From Myxococcales bacterium (lineage in GTDB: Bacteria; Myxococcota_A; Polyangia; Haliangiales; Haliangiaceae), in NCBI GenBank assembly GCA_016716835.1, contig JADJUW010000001.1, positions 1,942,001 through 2,006,000 of the forward strand: DNA of 64,000 bases. The letters are read 5' to 3'. The notes beneath the pieces are model-generated. The model was not told the origin of the DNA. It worked only from the letters and a program-made list of their open reading frames with translations, and did no database searches. Shown here piece by piece: positions 36,361 through 45,338 of this stretch. The position numbers and the translations under genes are program-made. Every line of letters begins with the position of its first letter. Position 1 is the stretch's first letter.

Positions 36361-37563
36361 GTGACGACTCTCCCCGCCCGACGTTGTCCCGGTGCCACCG
36401 CGAGCCGCCAGCTCGTGCTGGCCGCCCTCCTGGCTGCGCTCCTCGCGGCGATGGCCTGCGCCGCTGACCCCGGTGCTGGCCCAGCTCCCGATGCACCCAC
36501 CGACGCGCCGCCAGATGGCCCCCCGGGCGGGGACCCGACCTCTCGCACATTTGAAGCCAATTGGTACGCGGGAAATTTCTTCCTCGACTTTCGCGGCGCC
36601 TCCCCGGTCGTCACCTGCCCCGCGGCCATCGACGCCTTTGAGGGCAGCTCGACGTGGAGCCACCCAACGACCGGCGAGTTGCAGTACTACACCAACGGCA
36701 TCTCGGTGCGAAACGCGGCCGGCGTCGAGATTATCAGCGACGCCGGTGGCGATCCGACGGCGACCGAGACCGGCGTATTTATTCCGGTGCCAGGCTCGAC
36801 GGATGAAATGTTCGTGTTTGCCAACGACACTACGAAGGTGTTTGCCACCCGCATCAGCACCACGAGCGACAGCGTGCTTGCCACCACGGTCGAGGTGGCG
36901 ACCGGCACAGGCGAAGCCATTGGCGGCATTGAGGACGGCACGCTGGGCTTTTGGTTGGTGGTATTTAATGGCAGCAAGCTCGATGCACGCCACATCGTGA
37001 ATGCGACCGTTGCGGGCGTGACGCCGGTGCAGAGCGACCTGCCGCTAACGGTGACCGCCGCCAGCCGCGGCACGATTCGGTTTAACCGGGCTGGCACGCG
37101 TATCGCGATCGCCACCGAGTCGCCGGCTGGCTCGTGGTGGGCAAACTTTGATCGCGCGACGGGCTTGGTGACGTCGGCGTGGACGCAAGTGCACACCGCG
37201 CAGGGGTATTCGCTCGAATTTTCCCCCGATGGCAACACGCTCTACGTCCCGTTCAGTTCAACCGGCGGGTTTGCGTGGCAAGCCGACCGCCTTCGCCAAC
37301 ACGATGTGTTGACTGGCGTCAATGTCGATATGGCGGTCCTCGCCTCGGGCATTGCGCTTGGCTTCGATGACCGGATCTACTTTGCGCCGTTCAACGCGGC
37401 GACGCTGAGCGTGATCACTAACCCCAATGTCGGCGGCTTAGAAAATGTCGTCGCCGACGCGGTCGACCTTGGCGCGTGTCGCGTCAAATTCAACCTCTCC
37501 AAGACGATCTTTGTGCCCTTTCTGTCAGACGTCGTGATCTCCAAGCCGGCGCGAGCTAATTGA
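36361..37563 (+). CDS. lipoprotein with beta-propeller-like repeats
   Basis: 400 aa with GTG start. Signal peptide with AAMAC lipobox (Cys about residue 33) and a Pro/Asp linker follow. The mature start, NWYAGNFFLDFRGASP then EGSSTWSHPTTGELQYYTNGISV, resembles the N-terminus of Bacteroidota gliding or T9SS-associated propeller proteins (WYFGNxAGLDF...EGxxxxSDxxGNLLFYTDG). Later blades show FSPDGNTLYVPFSS. The lipid anchor means an outer-membrane surface role. Its stop overlaps the convergent gene by 8 bp. Partner unknown. Confidence 0.7.
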   Translation: MTTLPARRCPGATASRQLVLAALLAALLAAMACAADPGAGPAPDAPTDAPPDGPPGGDPTSRTFEANWYAGNFFLDFRGASPVVTCPAAIDAFEGSSTWSHPTTGELQYYTNGISVRNAAGVEIISDAGGDPTATETGVFIPVPGSTDEMFVFANDTTKVFATRISTTSDSVLATTVEVATGTGEAIGGIEDGTLGFWLVVFNGSKLDARHIVNATVAGVTPVQSDLPLTVTAASRGTIRFNRAGTRIAIATESPAGSWWANFDRATGLVTSAWTQVHTAQGYSLEFSPDGNTLYVPFSSTGGFAWQADRLRQHDVLTGVNVDMAVLASGIALGFDDRIYFAPFNAATLSVITNPNVGGLENVVADAVDLGACRVKFNLSKTIFVPFLSDVVISKPARAN

Positions 37564-39280
37564 CGCCGACGATTTGTTCGGTCCATTGCGCAATGTGATT
37601 GCCCTGACCGAGCGCTTGAAAGGGCAGCCGAATCGGCGGCGCCGAGGCCGGTTGTCCCGCGGCGGCGCGATCGGGGTAGAACGGCACCAACCATAGCTGC
37701 GGCTTTTGCGGCGCGGTCGAGCGCACGCCAAAGGCGCGGCGCGAGGACACCGTAAACCACATGACGGGCTCGGTCGCACCCTCAAGGGTTGGCTCGGTCC
37801 CGGCGAACGGCGTCCACTTGGGCCACGAATTATAGGTCGTGCTTGGCGCGTCCGCCTGCGTGAGATGGATCGGCACGCCACTGCCATCAAGCCTGGTGAT
37901 CCACAGCTCGGCGTTGGGGTTGTCATAGCTAGAGCCGCTCGTCGCCTGGTTATAGAGCACCCATTCGTTGTCTGGCGAAATGGACGGATAGTATGCAAAC
38001 GTCGCGCCGGCAGGATCCGCTAGCGTGGTCGGGGCGGCGACGGTCTTGGCGACGTCGTCATAGGCAAACGCAACGATGCGTCCCTCGGCGGCCCACACTT
38101 CGTCCCCCGACGACAGGGCCGTGGCGACGACGGTCTGACCATCGGCGCTCACCTCGGGGTGCGAGATGCGTGAGGCGCCATAGAGCGCCGTCACCACGCC
38201 GGTCGCGAGATCGGTGAGATGCAGGCCGTTGGTGGTCGTCGTGAACATATCGTTGTTGTTGGGATGAATCGCCGCAAAGTTCCATTGTTGCGTGTTGAGC
38301 GTCAACGTGCGGGTCAAGGTGTCGGCGGCGACAACATTGCCGTAGTTGAGGTTGCCGCCTTCTTGGCGATACGCCACCAGCGTGCCGTCGCGGGAGATGG
38401 CGTGACAGCCGACGCAACCCGTCTGACCGACCGGTGGATAAAAACGCGTTGGCGCGAGATCGGGCGTCGCCATGTCGTGGCGCATGATCGCGCCGGCGGT
38501 GGCGTTCCAGAAATACACGCCACCAAGGACCTCTTGCGAGGCGATGCGCACGGCGAGCTCGCCGGCGGCAAAGGTGCTCGGCGCGGCGGTGTGAAGCCCA
38601 CGCACGGCAATCGTCAGCTCCTGCCCACGCGCCCCGCTAGCGACGAGGGCCCAATGCTCGGCGGCCAAGGTATGCCAGTGCGTTGCGCTCGCGCCTGCGA
38701 CATACGCCTTGATGTTGACATAGGTGCCGGTGAGCGAAATCTCAAAAAGATTGCTCGCGCTGCCGTCCGTCCAGTGGACGTCCATCTCGCCAAGGTTGGG
38801 CGGAATGAGCGCGCCTGCCGGCGGATAGTTAAGCGCAATCGCGGTGCCGCTTCCCGGGGTGGCGACGCCAAAGAGACCGGCATCGGTCGGAGAGACATCG
38901 CCCGGCAGGGTCTTGCTGACATAGACCTCAAAGGCGGCCGAGGCGCTGCGCGTGCCGTCAAACGCGACGACGCGACCAGCACCGGCAATGTCGCCGGTGG
39001 GCAACAACGTCTGCGCCGCAATGGCGCCAATGCCGGCGGGCTCGGCGACCAGCGAGACCTCGGCGGTGACGTCGGTTTCGCTGCCATCAGGTGCGATGGC
39101 GACAACCGTAATTGCGGCGCCCGTGGCGGCGCCATCGATCACCTGAAAGCTCGCGCTGGCAAGCCGTACCTCTAAGGTTGGATCGCCTGGCGGAGGCGGC
39201 GGCGCAGTATCAGGCTTGGCGGCGCAAGCGACCACGCTACCCAGCAGGAAGGCTAGATGGACGAGATACGGTTGGGGCAT
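37556..39280 (-). CDS. lipoprotein with single CxxCH heme motif and TolB/propeller-like C-terminus
   Basis: 574 aa. Lipobox VVAC (Cys about residue 19) and a Pro-rich linker. Residues about 35-125 form an Ig-like sandwich. Then a beta region carries GQTGCVGCHAISRDG, a c-type heme-binding motif, at about residue 290. The C-terminal part has propeller-like repeats (SHPEVSADGQTVVATAL, YPSISPDNEWVLYNQATSG). Only one CxxCH was seen. The pattern fits a surface or periplasmic redox protein that couples heme to a propeller platform. Function unknown. Confidence 0.75.
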   Translation of the reverse strand: MPQPYLVHLAFLLGSVVACAAKPDTAPPPPPGDPTLEVRLASASFQVIDGAATGAAITVVAIAPDGSETDVTAEVSLVAEPAGIGAIAAQTLLPTGDIAGAGRVVAFDGTRSASAAFEVYVSKTLPGDVSPTDAGLFGVATPGSGTAIALNYPPAGALIPPNLGEMDVHWTDGSASNLFEISLTGTYVNIKAYVAGASATHWHTLAAEHWALVASGARGQELTIAVRGLHTAAPSTFAAGELAVRIASQEVLGGVYFWNATAGAIMRHDMATPDLAPTRFYPPVGQTGCVGCHAISRDGTLVAYRQEGGNLNYGNVVAADTLTRTLTLNTQQWNFAAIHPNNNDMFTTTTNGLHLTDLATGVVTALYGASRISHPEVSADGQTVVATALSSGDEVWAAEGRIVAFAYDDVAKTVAAPTTLADPAGATFAYYPSISPDNEWVLYNQATSGSSYDNPNAELWITRLDGSGVPIHLTQADAPSTTYNSWPKWTPFAGTEPTLEGATEPVMWFTVSSRRAFGVRSTAPQKPQLWLVPFYPDRAAAGQPASAPPIRLPFQALGQGNHIAQWTEQIVGVN

Positions 39281-39369
39281 CGGGCTAGTTTACGTCGCCG
39301 ACGCGGCGAACCCAACGTGCGTCTTATCCGACACCCAGCCACGCGGAGGCGACTAACGTGAAATGGCCC

Positions 39370-39398
39370 TTGACGCCACCGCCGTGCAGCCCCACATT
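39370..39398 (+). promoter_or_regulatory. candidate promoter for ssrA
   Basis: TTGACG (39370-39375), 17 bp, then CACATT (39393-39398) lies 20 bp before the mature 5' end of tmRNA. The -10 box is weak. Confidence 0.28.
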
Positions 39399-39418
39399 GG
39401 CCTGGTCTTTGACAATCT

Positions 39419-39768
39419 GGGATCGTAACGGCTTCGACGGGGATATAGACGTCTAGGCTGCGCGTCGTGGCGCCCAAGGCCACGTAAAAATGGGCAAACG
39501 TGTAACTGCGAACGATAACGCTGTTGCCCTCGCTGCTTAATTGCCAGCGACAATGCCGCTAGCTTCCGTCTGGAGCCGGCGAACATTGAAATAATCAGAC
39601 CGCTTCACGGTGGATGGCAGTGACACCGTGACTAAGACTTCGCTGCATCGCCTCGGGTAGAGGTCGCCACCTACCGACGACCTGGGGTTAAAAAAGAAAC
39701 AGTGGACACACGCGTAGATGCTTAGGAAGAAGGATCTTCGGACCCGGGTTCGACTCCCGGCGATTCCA
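39419..39768 (+). ncRNA. ssrA: tmRNA (SsrA), tag peptide ANDNAVALAA
   Basis: About 350 nt. The 5' end GGGATCG pairs with CGATTCC at 39761-39767 to form the acceptor stem, with discriminator A at 39768. The 5' D-like region GGCTTCGACGGGG and the 3' arm GGACCCGGGTTCGACTCCCGG are the standard tmRNA ends. The tag frame runs from GCG at 39508 to TAA at 39538-39540 and encodes ANDNAVALAA, preceded by the resume context GTAACT. The terminal CCA is not encoded (CTG follows). With SmpB (33735) it rescues stalled ribosomes and marks nascent chains for proteolysis. Tandem repeats follow its 3' end directly. Confidence 0.95.
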
Positions 39769-40175
39769 CTGCGCATTTTTTTCAAAAATGCTTGTGGCCT
39801 CTAGCGTTGCTTCGCAACGCGCTCGGGTTACACCCGAGCCGGGAGATCGAGCGCTTCGCGCTGCGACTCCCCTGATGGCGATTCCACTGCGCATTTTTTT
39901 CAAAAATGCTTGTGGCCTCTAGCGTTGCTTCGCAACGCGCTCGGGTTACACCCGAGCCGGGAGATCGAGCGCTTCGCGCTGCGACTCCCCTGATGGCGAT
40001 TCCACTCCGCATTTTTTTTCAAAAATGCTTTGGCCTCTAGCGTTGCTTCGCAACGCGGCTGGGCCGCGCCCAGCGCCGGGAGATCGAGCGCTGCGCGCTG
40101 CGACTCCCCTGACGGCGATTCCACTGCGCCTCGCTTCGCGAGGCTGGTGTCCTCTGGTGTTGCGATGCAACGCGA
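39760..40175. repeat. tandem 118-bp repeats copying the tmRNA 3' end, three units plus remnant
   Basis: Units begin with GCGATTCCACTGCGC at 39760 (the ssrA end itself), 39878, 39996 and 40115, so the period is 118, 118 and 119 bp. Each unit has small hairpins: GCATTTTTT/AAAAATGC, GCGTTGC/GCAACGC, CTCGGGT/ACCCGAG and GAGCGC/GCGCTGC. Each unit ends with CGACTCCC, a 5-base insert, and GGCGATTCCACTGCGC, matching the last part of tmRNA. The third unit is slightly diverged (GGGCCGCGCCC) and the last fades out near 40176. Open frames on the minus strand across this region are repeat shadows, not genes. Confidence 0.9.
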
Positions 40176-40367
40176 CTAGACGTCGTCGGGGCCGCAGGTG
40201 ACGGAGAACGTCGAGTCGGTGGATTGAATAGTTTCGCCAATGGCCGTGCATTGCGAACGCAGGTCGGCGGCCTTCTCGTCGTCGGGCGTTGGTTCGTCAG
40301 GAGCGGTGCCTTCGGAGATACAGGCCGATAGCGCGAGGGAAAGCAAGGCGATTTTTAAGAGCGTCAT
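40176..40367 (-). CDS. very small lipoprotein
   Basis: 63 aa. Signal peptide MTLLKIALLSLALSAC with lipobox LSAC, leaving a mature peptide of about 48 aa that is acidic (Asp/Glu/Pro-rich) and carries two Cys (QCTAIG and TCGPDDV), perhaps one disulphide. The stop lies at the edge of the ssrA-linked repeat array. Similar small lipoproteins are common in this phylum and are usually uncharacterised. Confidence 0.6.
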   Translation of the reverse strand: MTLLKIALLSLALSACISEGTAPDEPTPDDEKAADLRSQCTAIGETIQSTDSTFSVTCGPDDV

Positions 40368-40469
40368 GAGCTAATAATCCCATGGCGCACCGTGTAGGGC
40401 GCAAGGCAGGTTAGGGCTCACATGTGCTCTGCTAGCCGCGCTTGCCCCACTTCGGGCGTCCCATGCGCG

Positions 40470-41468
40470 TTAGCCGCGACGGCGGCGCCACGCAAGCGCG
40501 AGCAGCATCACCAGCGCGCCACCCGCAGAAGGCACGGCCCCGGCCGAGCAACCGCCGGCGGCCTGGCCGCCAATGGCTGATGCGGTGCCTTCTTCTGGCA
40601 CGGCCTCATCATCGCCAGGCGCTTGGCCGGGTGGTTCGGCTGGAGGATTGCCACCGGGTGGTGGGTTGCCTGGCAAGGCCCAGTTAGTCAGCACGGGCTG
40701 CAAAAAAGCGAGCTCGGCATCAACTTGAATATCGGCGCCATAGCCGGTGCAGCTGGCATCGCCAAACGAGGTGACGCCAACCACTTTTTGCACGCCGCCT
40801 ACCGTCGCGAACGAGGGGCCGCCGCTGTCGCCATTGCATTTGCCGCTAGCATTGGGCGCCGCCTGGCTATAGCAAGCTAGCGCACCCTCGCTGCCACCCA
40901 GGCCGAAGTTGCTACACGCCGCGTAAGGCTTGCCCGTGAGCACATAGAGCAGGCCAGAATCATTTTGAACATTTGGATTGCGCCGCCCGAAGCCGGCCAT
41001 CGTGACTTGCACGCCGGTGGCGCTATTGGTTGCGTCGGTGTTAATCGCGGTCGGCGTGCGATCGGTAAGCGGCGTCGTCAAACGCAACAGCGCGAGGTCT
41101 TTGCCGCCGCCGAGGTTGTTGCTGCTCCAGCCCGGGTGTTCGACTTTTTCTGCGATCGTGGCGGTGATGCCACCGGTGCCAAACGCATCCAGCTGGTCAA
41201 AGACTGCGGTGATTTGTGAAACGTCGCGGCCAACGGTGCAGTGCTTGGCCGTGAGCAGGACGTTGGGGGCGATTAGCGTCGCCGTGCACAGCCCGGTGCC
41301 GTTTGGCGTCTGCAGCTTTAGCGCGGCGACGGTCGGATATTGACCGAGTTGGGCCGCGACGCCACCGACGATCTCGCCGTTGGTGCGCTCGGTGCCAACG
41401 ACTGGTTCGTCGGACATGCAACCCGTGGCGCCGATGACGGCAAACGCGATCGCGATTACAGGTTTCAT
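40470..41468 (-). CDS. secreted trypsin-like serine protease (S1) with MYXO-CTERM-like tail
   Basis: 332 aa from the ATG at 41468 (MKPVIAIAF). Signal peptide with a GATGC lipobox-like site. The mature protease begins IVGGVAAQLGQYP. The catalytic triad is visible: LLTAKHC (His), KDLALLRL (Asp) and CNGDSGGP (Ser). A Pro/Gly-rich linker (NPPPGGNPPAEPPG) leads to a tail with GGCSAGAVP, a hydrophobic segment and RRRR. The tail suggests sorting to the surface. It is probably made as a zymogen, activated by cleavage before IVGG. Confidence 0.88.
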   Translation of the reverse strand: MKPVIAIAFAVIGATGCMSDEPVVGTERTNGEIVGGVAAQLGQYPTVAALKLQTPNGTGLCTATLIAPNVLLTAKHCTVGRDVSQITAVFDQLDAFGTGGITATIAEKVEHPGWSSNNLGGGKDLALLRLTTPLTDRTPTAINTDATNSATGVQVTMAGFGRRNPNVQNDSGLLYVLTGKPYAACSNFGLGGSEGALACYSQAAPNASGKCNGDSGGPSFATVGGVQKVVGVTSFGDASCTGYGADIQVDAELAFLQPVLTNWALPGNPPPGGNPPAEPPGQAPGDDEAVPEEGTASAIGGQAAGGCSAGAVPSAGGALVMLLALAWRRRRG

Positions 41469-41593
41469 ACAAGGGCTAAGCAGCAAGCAACATGCCAAGC
41501 GCTACCGCTTCAAACGCCGCACAAACAACTACTTGCGACGGCCGCCCTGGGAGCCCACACCCCGATCTGATGTGTATTCCCCCAGGCGATGCG

Positions 41594-44500
41594 CTAAGGT
41601 GCGGCGCTACCGACAAACGGCGGCATGTACTGCGGCAAGACGCCGCCGTCGGCCACCGGTATCTGGCCATCGGTCACGAAATCTGTCGCAAACACGCTCG
41701 GGGCTGGCGACTGGCCCCATGTCGCAAACAAGCCGTACCACGTATCGCGCAGCGGCGCGTCGGGCGCGCAAATATTGCCTGGCAGCGCCAGCGTCGCGGG
41801 TGGATTCATCGGCTGCCGACGGCGATCAAGCCAGCGCGCGACATCGCCTTCCACCAGCGCGTTCATGCCGAGTCCCTTCGCGGCGCGCGGCGCCTCGACA
41901 TGGCAACTGGTGCAAAATTTGTTTTCTTGTTCGTCGACGCGAGCCAACTCAGCGACGGGCGTCGGCAATTGGTGGAGCTGGCCGCGCAGACAACGCGGGT
42001 CGTTCGCGTTGCGATGGACCTTATCGACGCAAATGGCGCCGCGGCCAACCTGCCGCGGCAAATCGGTGGGGTCGCCGTGAGAGGTAAACTGCAATTGCTC
42101 GCACAGGCGCGCCGGCGTCTCGCCCGTGGCGTCGCGCAACGCGCTAACCTTGCCGGTGAGCGCGGCGGGCAGCTCGCCCTGCGCCAAGACCAGGGTGCCG
42201 AGGGCCTGGTTGCAGGCCACCTCAGCGAAATAGCTATCTGGGCTCATCTCGCCGCTATCGAGGCGGTACAAGCGAAACTCGTCGACCCACGCGCCGAGCG
42301 CGCCGCGTCGTCCGACGCGACCAAATAGCCAATCCCAAAACGAGCGCGTCTGCTTATACGGCGAACCGATGGTTAGCCGCGACGCGCTGCCTACATGGGT
42401 CGCCTGCAAGCTAAATTTATCGCCCGCAAAGGTCAGCGTTCCGATGCGATTGCCATCGATCAAGATTTCCAGCACGCGCGAGCCACCCTCCATATACGAC
42501 ATGACGCCAACGTGATGGTACGCGTTTGATTTCAGCAACGCGCCCAGCGCCAGCGATTTGCGTGCGCTACCGCTGTGCGCCGTAAGCTTCCAGCTTGCGC
42601 CATCCTTGGCGAAACCAATATACGAATCGTCGGCGAAATAGAACAACACGCGATCCTTCGGCTCTTTTTCGACGTCGCGCAGATCCACCCAAATGCCGGC
42701 GTAATAATCGCGAGGCATCTGGGTGCCGTAGTAGCCGCCGATGTCGATAAAATCGTTGTGGCCGTCGAGGTAGACGCCTTTGCCAAGCACGCCACCGAGC
42801 GCCACCGGCTCGACCCGCGCGCCGCCTAACAAGCGCAGCGACGACACCGGCGAGTTGCCGGCCGCGTTTTGCAGGCGGGCGCGAACCACGGCATCGCCCT
42901 TGCCCAGCTTATAGCCTGGGGTCGTAGACGCTGGGTCGCCGGTCGCTACGAAGCCATCTAGCAACACCGGATCTGCTGGGCGCGCGCTGCCTCCGGAGGA
43001 CGTATTGTACTTGAAGGTCATCGGCGCATTCATGTGCGCGACGACCAACGCGTTCTTCGCATGGTAGTCGTCAAAGACGATCTCGCTGTTACGATGGTTG
43101 TTGCTGCTAACCGCCCACACCACGTCAAAGGGCATGGTGGGGCGCAGCGCATCGAATAGCCCAAGGCGATGCTCGGGCGATTGCACGCCGGAGACGCCCT
43201 TGGGGATGAACGCAATCGATTTATCGCGATAGAGATCGAGCGTATACTTGTGCGTATAAAAATTTCCATCCGGCCCAAAGGTGCCGCGGCCGCCAAAGTC
43301 GGAGAGGTTTAGCCCATTGTCGAGGGTTACAAACTTGCCACCCGTCCACGCACCAATCACCGCGAGCTCATGCCCGGCGCGCGAGTTTAGGCCCATGCGG
43401 TTGCGCTCGACCTCATCCGTCTCGGCGGATGCCGGTGGATTGGGGCGCCCAACGTCTTGCCCGCGCACGAACACGCGCTCGATCGCGGTGGGCTTGTAGG
43501 CATCGCGCTGCTCATTCATCATCGCTAAGATTAAATGCTTGCCGGCGCGATCGAGCCACTGGTAGGCGAAACGATGCAGCGAGCCAAAGGGCATCGCGGC
43601 GCCGCTTGGATCGCGAAATGGCTGGCCTCCAGTGCTCCCCGCCAGCGGGAATTCCGCGGCGGCGGGATCTATGGGCATTGAGCTAAGCGGCCGCCACACC
43701 GAGAAGCCGTCGGCGGCGCAGGGTGTCGTGGTCGATTGCACGCTGTAGAGCAGCCCGGCGTTGAAATTGATCATGAGCAAGCGGCCGGTGCCCTCGGTCG
43801 TCGCCTCAAACAACGTGTACTTGCCGCGGCCATCCCACGAGGTGAGCTTGCTCTTGTCGGCTTCGACGACACCGTTCTGATCAAGGTCGAGGTAAAACTC
43901 ACTCGATCGCCGCTGATCCCACAAGAAGGCGCACCACGGTTCGCCCTCTTCATTGGGCGCGCCGGGCGCTAGGTAACAATCGGTCGGCACATCGACGACG
44001 CCGCCGTCGCGCTGCACCGCCACCGAAGGCCCAAGCGCCAGGCGTTTGAGATCGACGCTGCCCGAGCCAAATTGATTCCACGGAAATAGGTAGCCAATAT
44101 CATATGGCGCAAAGTCCGGCATGGTTACCACGCCCTCGTCATTGGGCACGAGGCCACGCGAGGCGCGCTGCGGATACACCCAGCTATGTGGCAGGCCGTC
44201 GCCGATGGGTTCGCCTGCACTCGTCGTATAAGGGGTGCGCACAAAGACGGTTACCGGTGCCGAGCGCAGCTCCCAGTGCGCTGGCATCGGGCCAGATTTT
44301 CGCTCGGTTCGCGCTACGCCCGAGACCAACGTGAAGTCATAGCATAGGCCAATATGTTCTCCCGCGGGCGCATCGAGCCTGCCATACGCAACCGCGCCAT
44401 AGCTGGCCTTGCAGGCATACGGCGAGCGATGCTCGGTGTCGGTTTGATCGCTTGAATTCTCGCACATCGTGCTGTGCAGCGTATTGGGCGCGGAGCTAAT

Positions 44501-45220
44501 TAGATTCCAGACCTCTGGATCCGCGCCATCGACCACATAGCTGGTATCGATGGGATTAAACCAGGTGAGGCCGTGCAGCTCGGCGACTTCGCGCGACAAG
44601 GGCGTTTGGCTGGCGCTGGCAACCGTCAGATCGTAGCCGACATTTTCTGGACGTAGCAGCGCCAGCTTTGGCCAGCCGCCATAGCTGCCATCGAGCAAGA
44701 GGCGCGCATCGTTGCTCGAGCGCGCAAAGGGCATGATTTGCGCGTCGCCAGCCGCGGGGCGATAGTTTTCATGCCCGGCCGTGCCGTGTTCGCCGCCTTC
44801 TTCGGGATAGCCGGCTGCCTTGCCATCTTGGTAGCCAAACAAGGTCGTGCTCAGGCTGCGGTCGATGCTTGGCGCCGGAGGATTGTCGCGGTTCGCGCAG
44901 TGGTTGATGTTGGTAAAATTTTCGCTGCAATTGGCCCCGAGCCCCTGCCCCAAGATATCGCCGTACGCCTCGCCACCACCAGGCTGCACGTCGGGGGTCG
45001 CGGTCGAGGCAGCCGATGAGGCGGGCCCTGCCGACATCGCGGGAATGGAACAGGTCGCGCCCAGCGCATTGCTTTCGCGCTCGATGTCATCCGCGGCCCC
45101 GGTGCAACCAGCCAGCGCGAGCAACAACATGCCGCAAACCGATGGGGAAAAAGGTTCAAAAACCGAGGTCGCGCCCCCCCAGGTAGTGTTCCCAGCCAGC
45201 CGTGTTTTCTCCTCGCTCAT
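41594..45220 (-). CDS. large secreted lipoprotein with LamG-like domain and C-terminal CxxCH
   Basis: 1208 aa from the ATG at 45220, preceded by AGGGGG. The lipobox ALAGC is about 40 residues in, after an unusually long n-region. Residues about 400-760 contain beta-propeller-like segments (DGNFYTHKYTLDLYRDKSIAF, FDVVWAVSSNNHRNSEIV) that recall the hydrazine synthase alpha-type middle domain. A LamG/concanavalin-like domain (GVYLDGHNDFIDIGGYYG, LEILIDGNRIGTLTF) follows at about 830-980. Near the C-terminus KFCTSCHVEAPRAAKG carries one heme motif. It is probably a surface-anchored redox or binding protein. The closest named function is unclear. Confidence 0.75.
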   Translation of the reverse strand: MSEEKTRLAGNTTWGGATSVFEPFSPSVCGMLLLALAGCTGAADDIERESNALGATCSIPAMSAGPASSAASTATPDVQPGGGEAYGDILGQGLGANCSENFTNINHCANRDNPPAPSIDRSLSTTLFGYQDGKAAGYPEEGGEHGTAGHENYRPAAGDAQIMPFARSSNDARLLLDGSYGGWPKLALLRPENVGYDLTVASASQTPLSREVAELHGLTWFNPIDTSYVVDGADPEVWNLISSAPNTLHSTMCENSSDQTDTEHRSPYACKASYGAVAYGRLDAPAGEHIGLCYDFTLVSGVARTERKSGPMPAHWELRSAPVTVFVRTPYTTSAGEPIGDGLPHSWVYPQRASRGLVPNDEGVVTMPDFAPYDIGYLFPWNQFGSGSVDLKRLALGPSVAVQRDGGVVDVPTDCYLAPGAPNEEGEPWCAFLWDQRRSSEFYLDLDQNGVVEADKSKLTSWDGRGKYTLFEATTEGTGRLLMINFNAGLLYSVQSTTTPCAADGFSVWRPLSSMPIDPAAAEFPLAGSTGGQPFRDPSGAAMPFGSLHRFAYQWLDRAGKHLILAMMNEQRDAYKPTAIERVFVRGQDVGRPNPPASAETDEVERNRMGLNSRAGHELAVIGAWTGGKFVTLDNGLNLSDFGGRGTFGPDGNFYTHKYTLDLYRDKSIAFIPKGVSGVQSPEHRLGLFDALRPTMPFDVVWAVSSNNHRNSEIVFDDYHAKNALVVAHMNAPMTFKYNTSSGGSARPADPVLLDGFVATGDPASTTPGYKLGKGDAVVRARLQNAAGNSPVSSLRLLGGARVEPVALGGVLGKGVYLDGHNDFIDIGGYYGTQMPRDYYAGIWVDLRDVEKEPKDRVLFYFADDSYIGFAKDGASWKLTAHSGSARKSLALGALLKSNAYHHVGVMSYMEGGSRVLEILIDGNRIGTLTFAGDKFSLQATHVGSASRLTIGSPYKQTRSFWDWLFGRVGRRGALGAWVDEFRLYRLDSGEMSPDSYFAEVACNQALGTLVLAQGELPAALTGKVSALRDATGETPARLCEQLQFTSHGDPTDLPRQVGRGAICVDKVHRNANDPRCLRGQLHQLPTPVAELARVDEQENKFCTSCHVEAPRAAKGLGMNALVEGDVARWLDRRRQPMNPPATLALPGNICAPDAPLRDTWYGLFATWGQSPAPSVFATDFVTDGQIPVADGGVLPQYMPPFVGSAAP

Positions 45221-45338
45221 ACTGCCCCCTGTCGTTAACCTGTTGATATCCCGATGCAAAACCGACAACGCTCGTCGGCTCTCACCAAAGGATAAGCAAG
45301 CCGTATGCCAGGCGCGCTAGCCTTCTCGCCTGCCCCGG

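Noticed and set aside
39760..40175. CRISPR array
   Set aside because: Units are contiguous 118-bp tandem repeats with internal hairpins, without unique spacers, and no cas genes are near.
39688..40251. Minus-strand open frames of 63-101 codons across the ssrA repeat region
   Set aside because: They are repeat shadows: successive frames repeat the same residues because the DNA repeats at 118 bp, and they run through tmRNA and hairpins.
39300..40400. Genomic island integrated at ssrA
   Set aside because: No integrase gene or long foreign insert follows the tmRNA; only the short repeat array and a small lipoprotein do.
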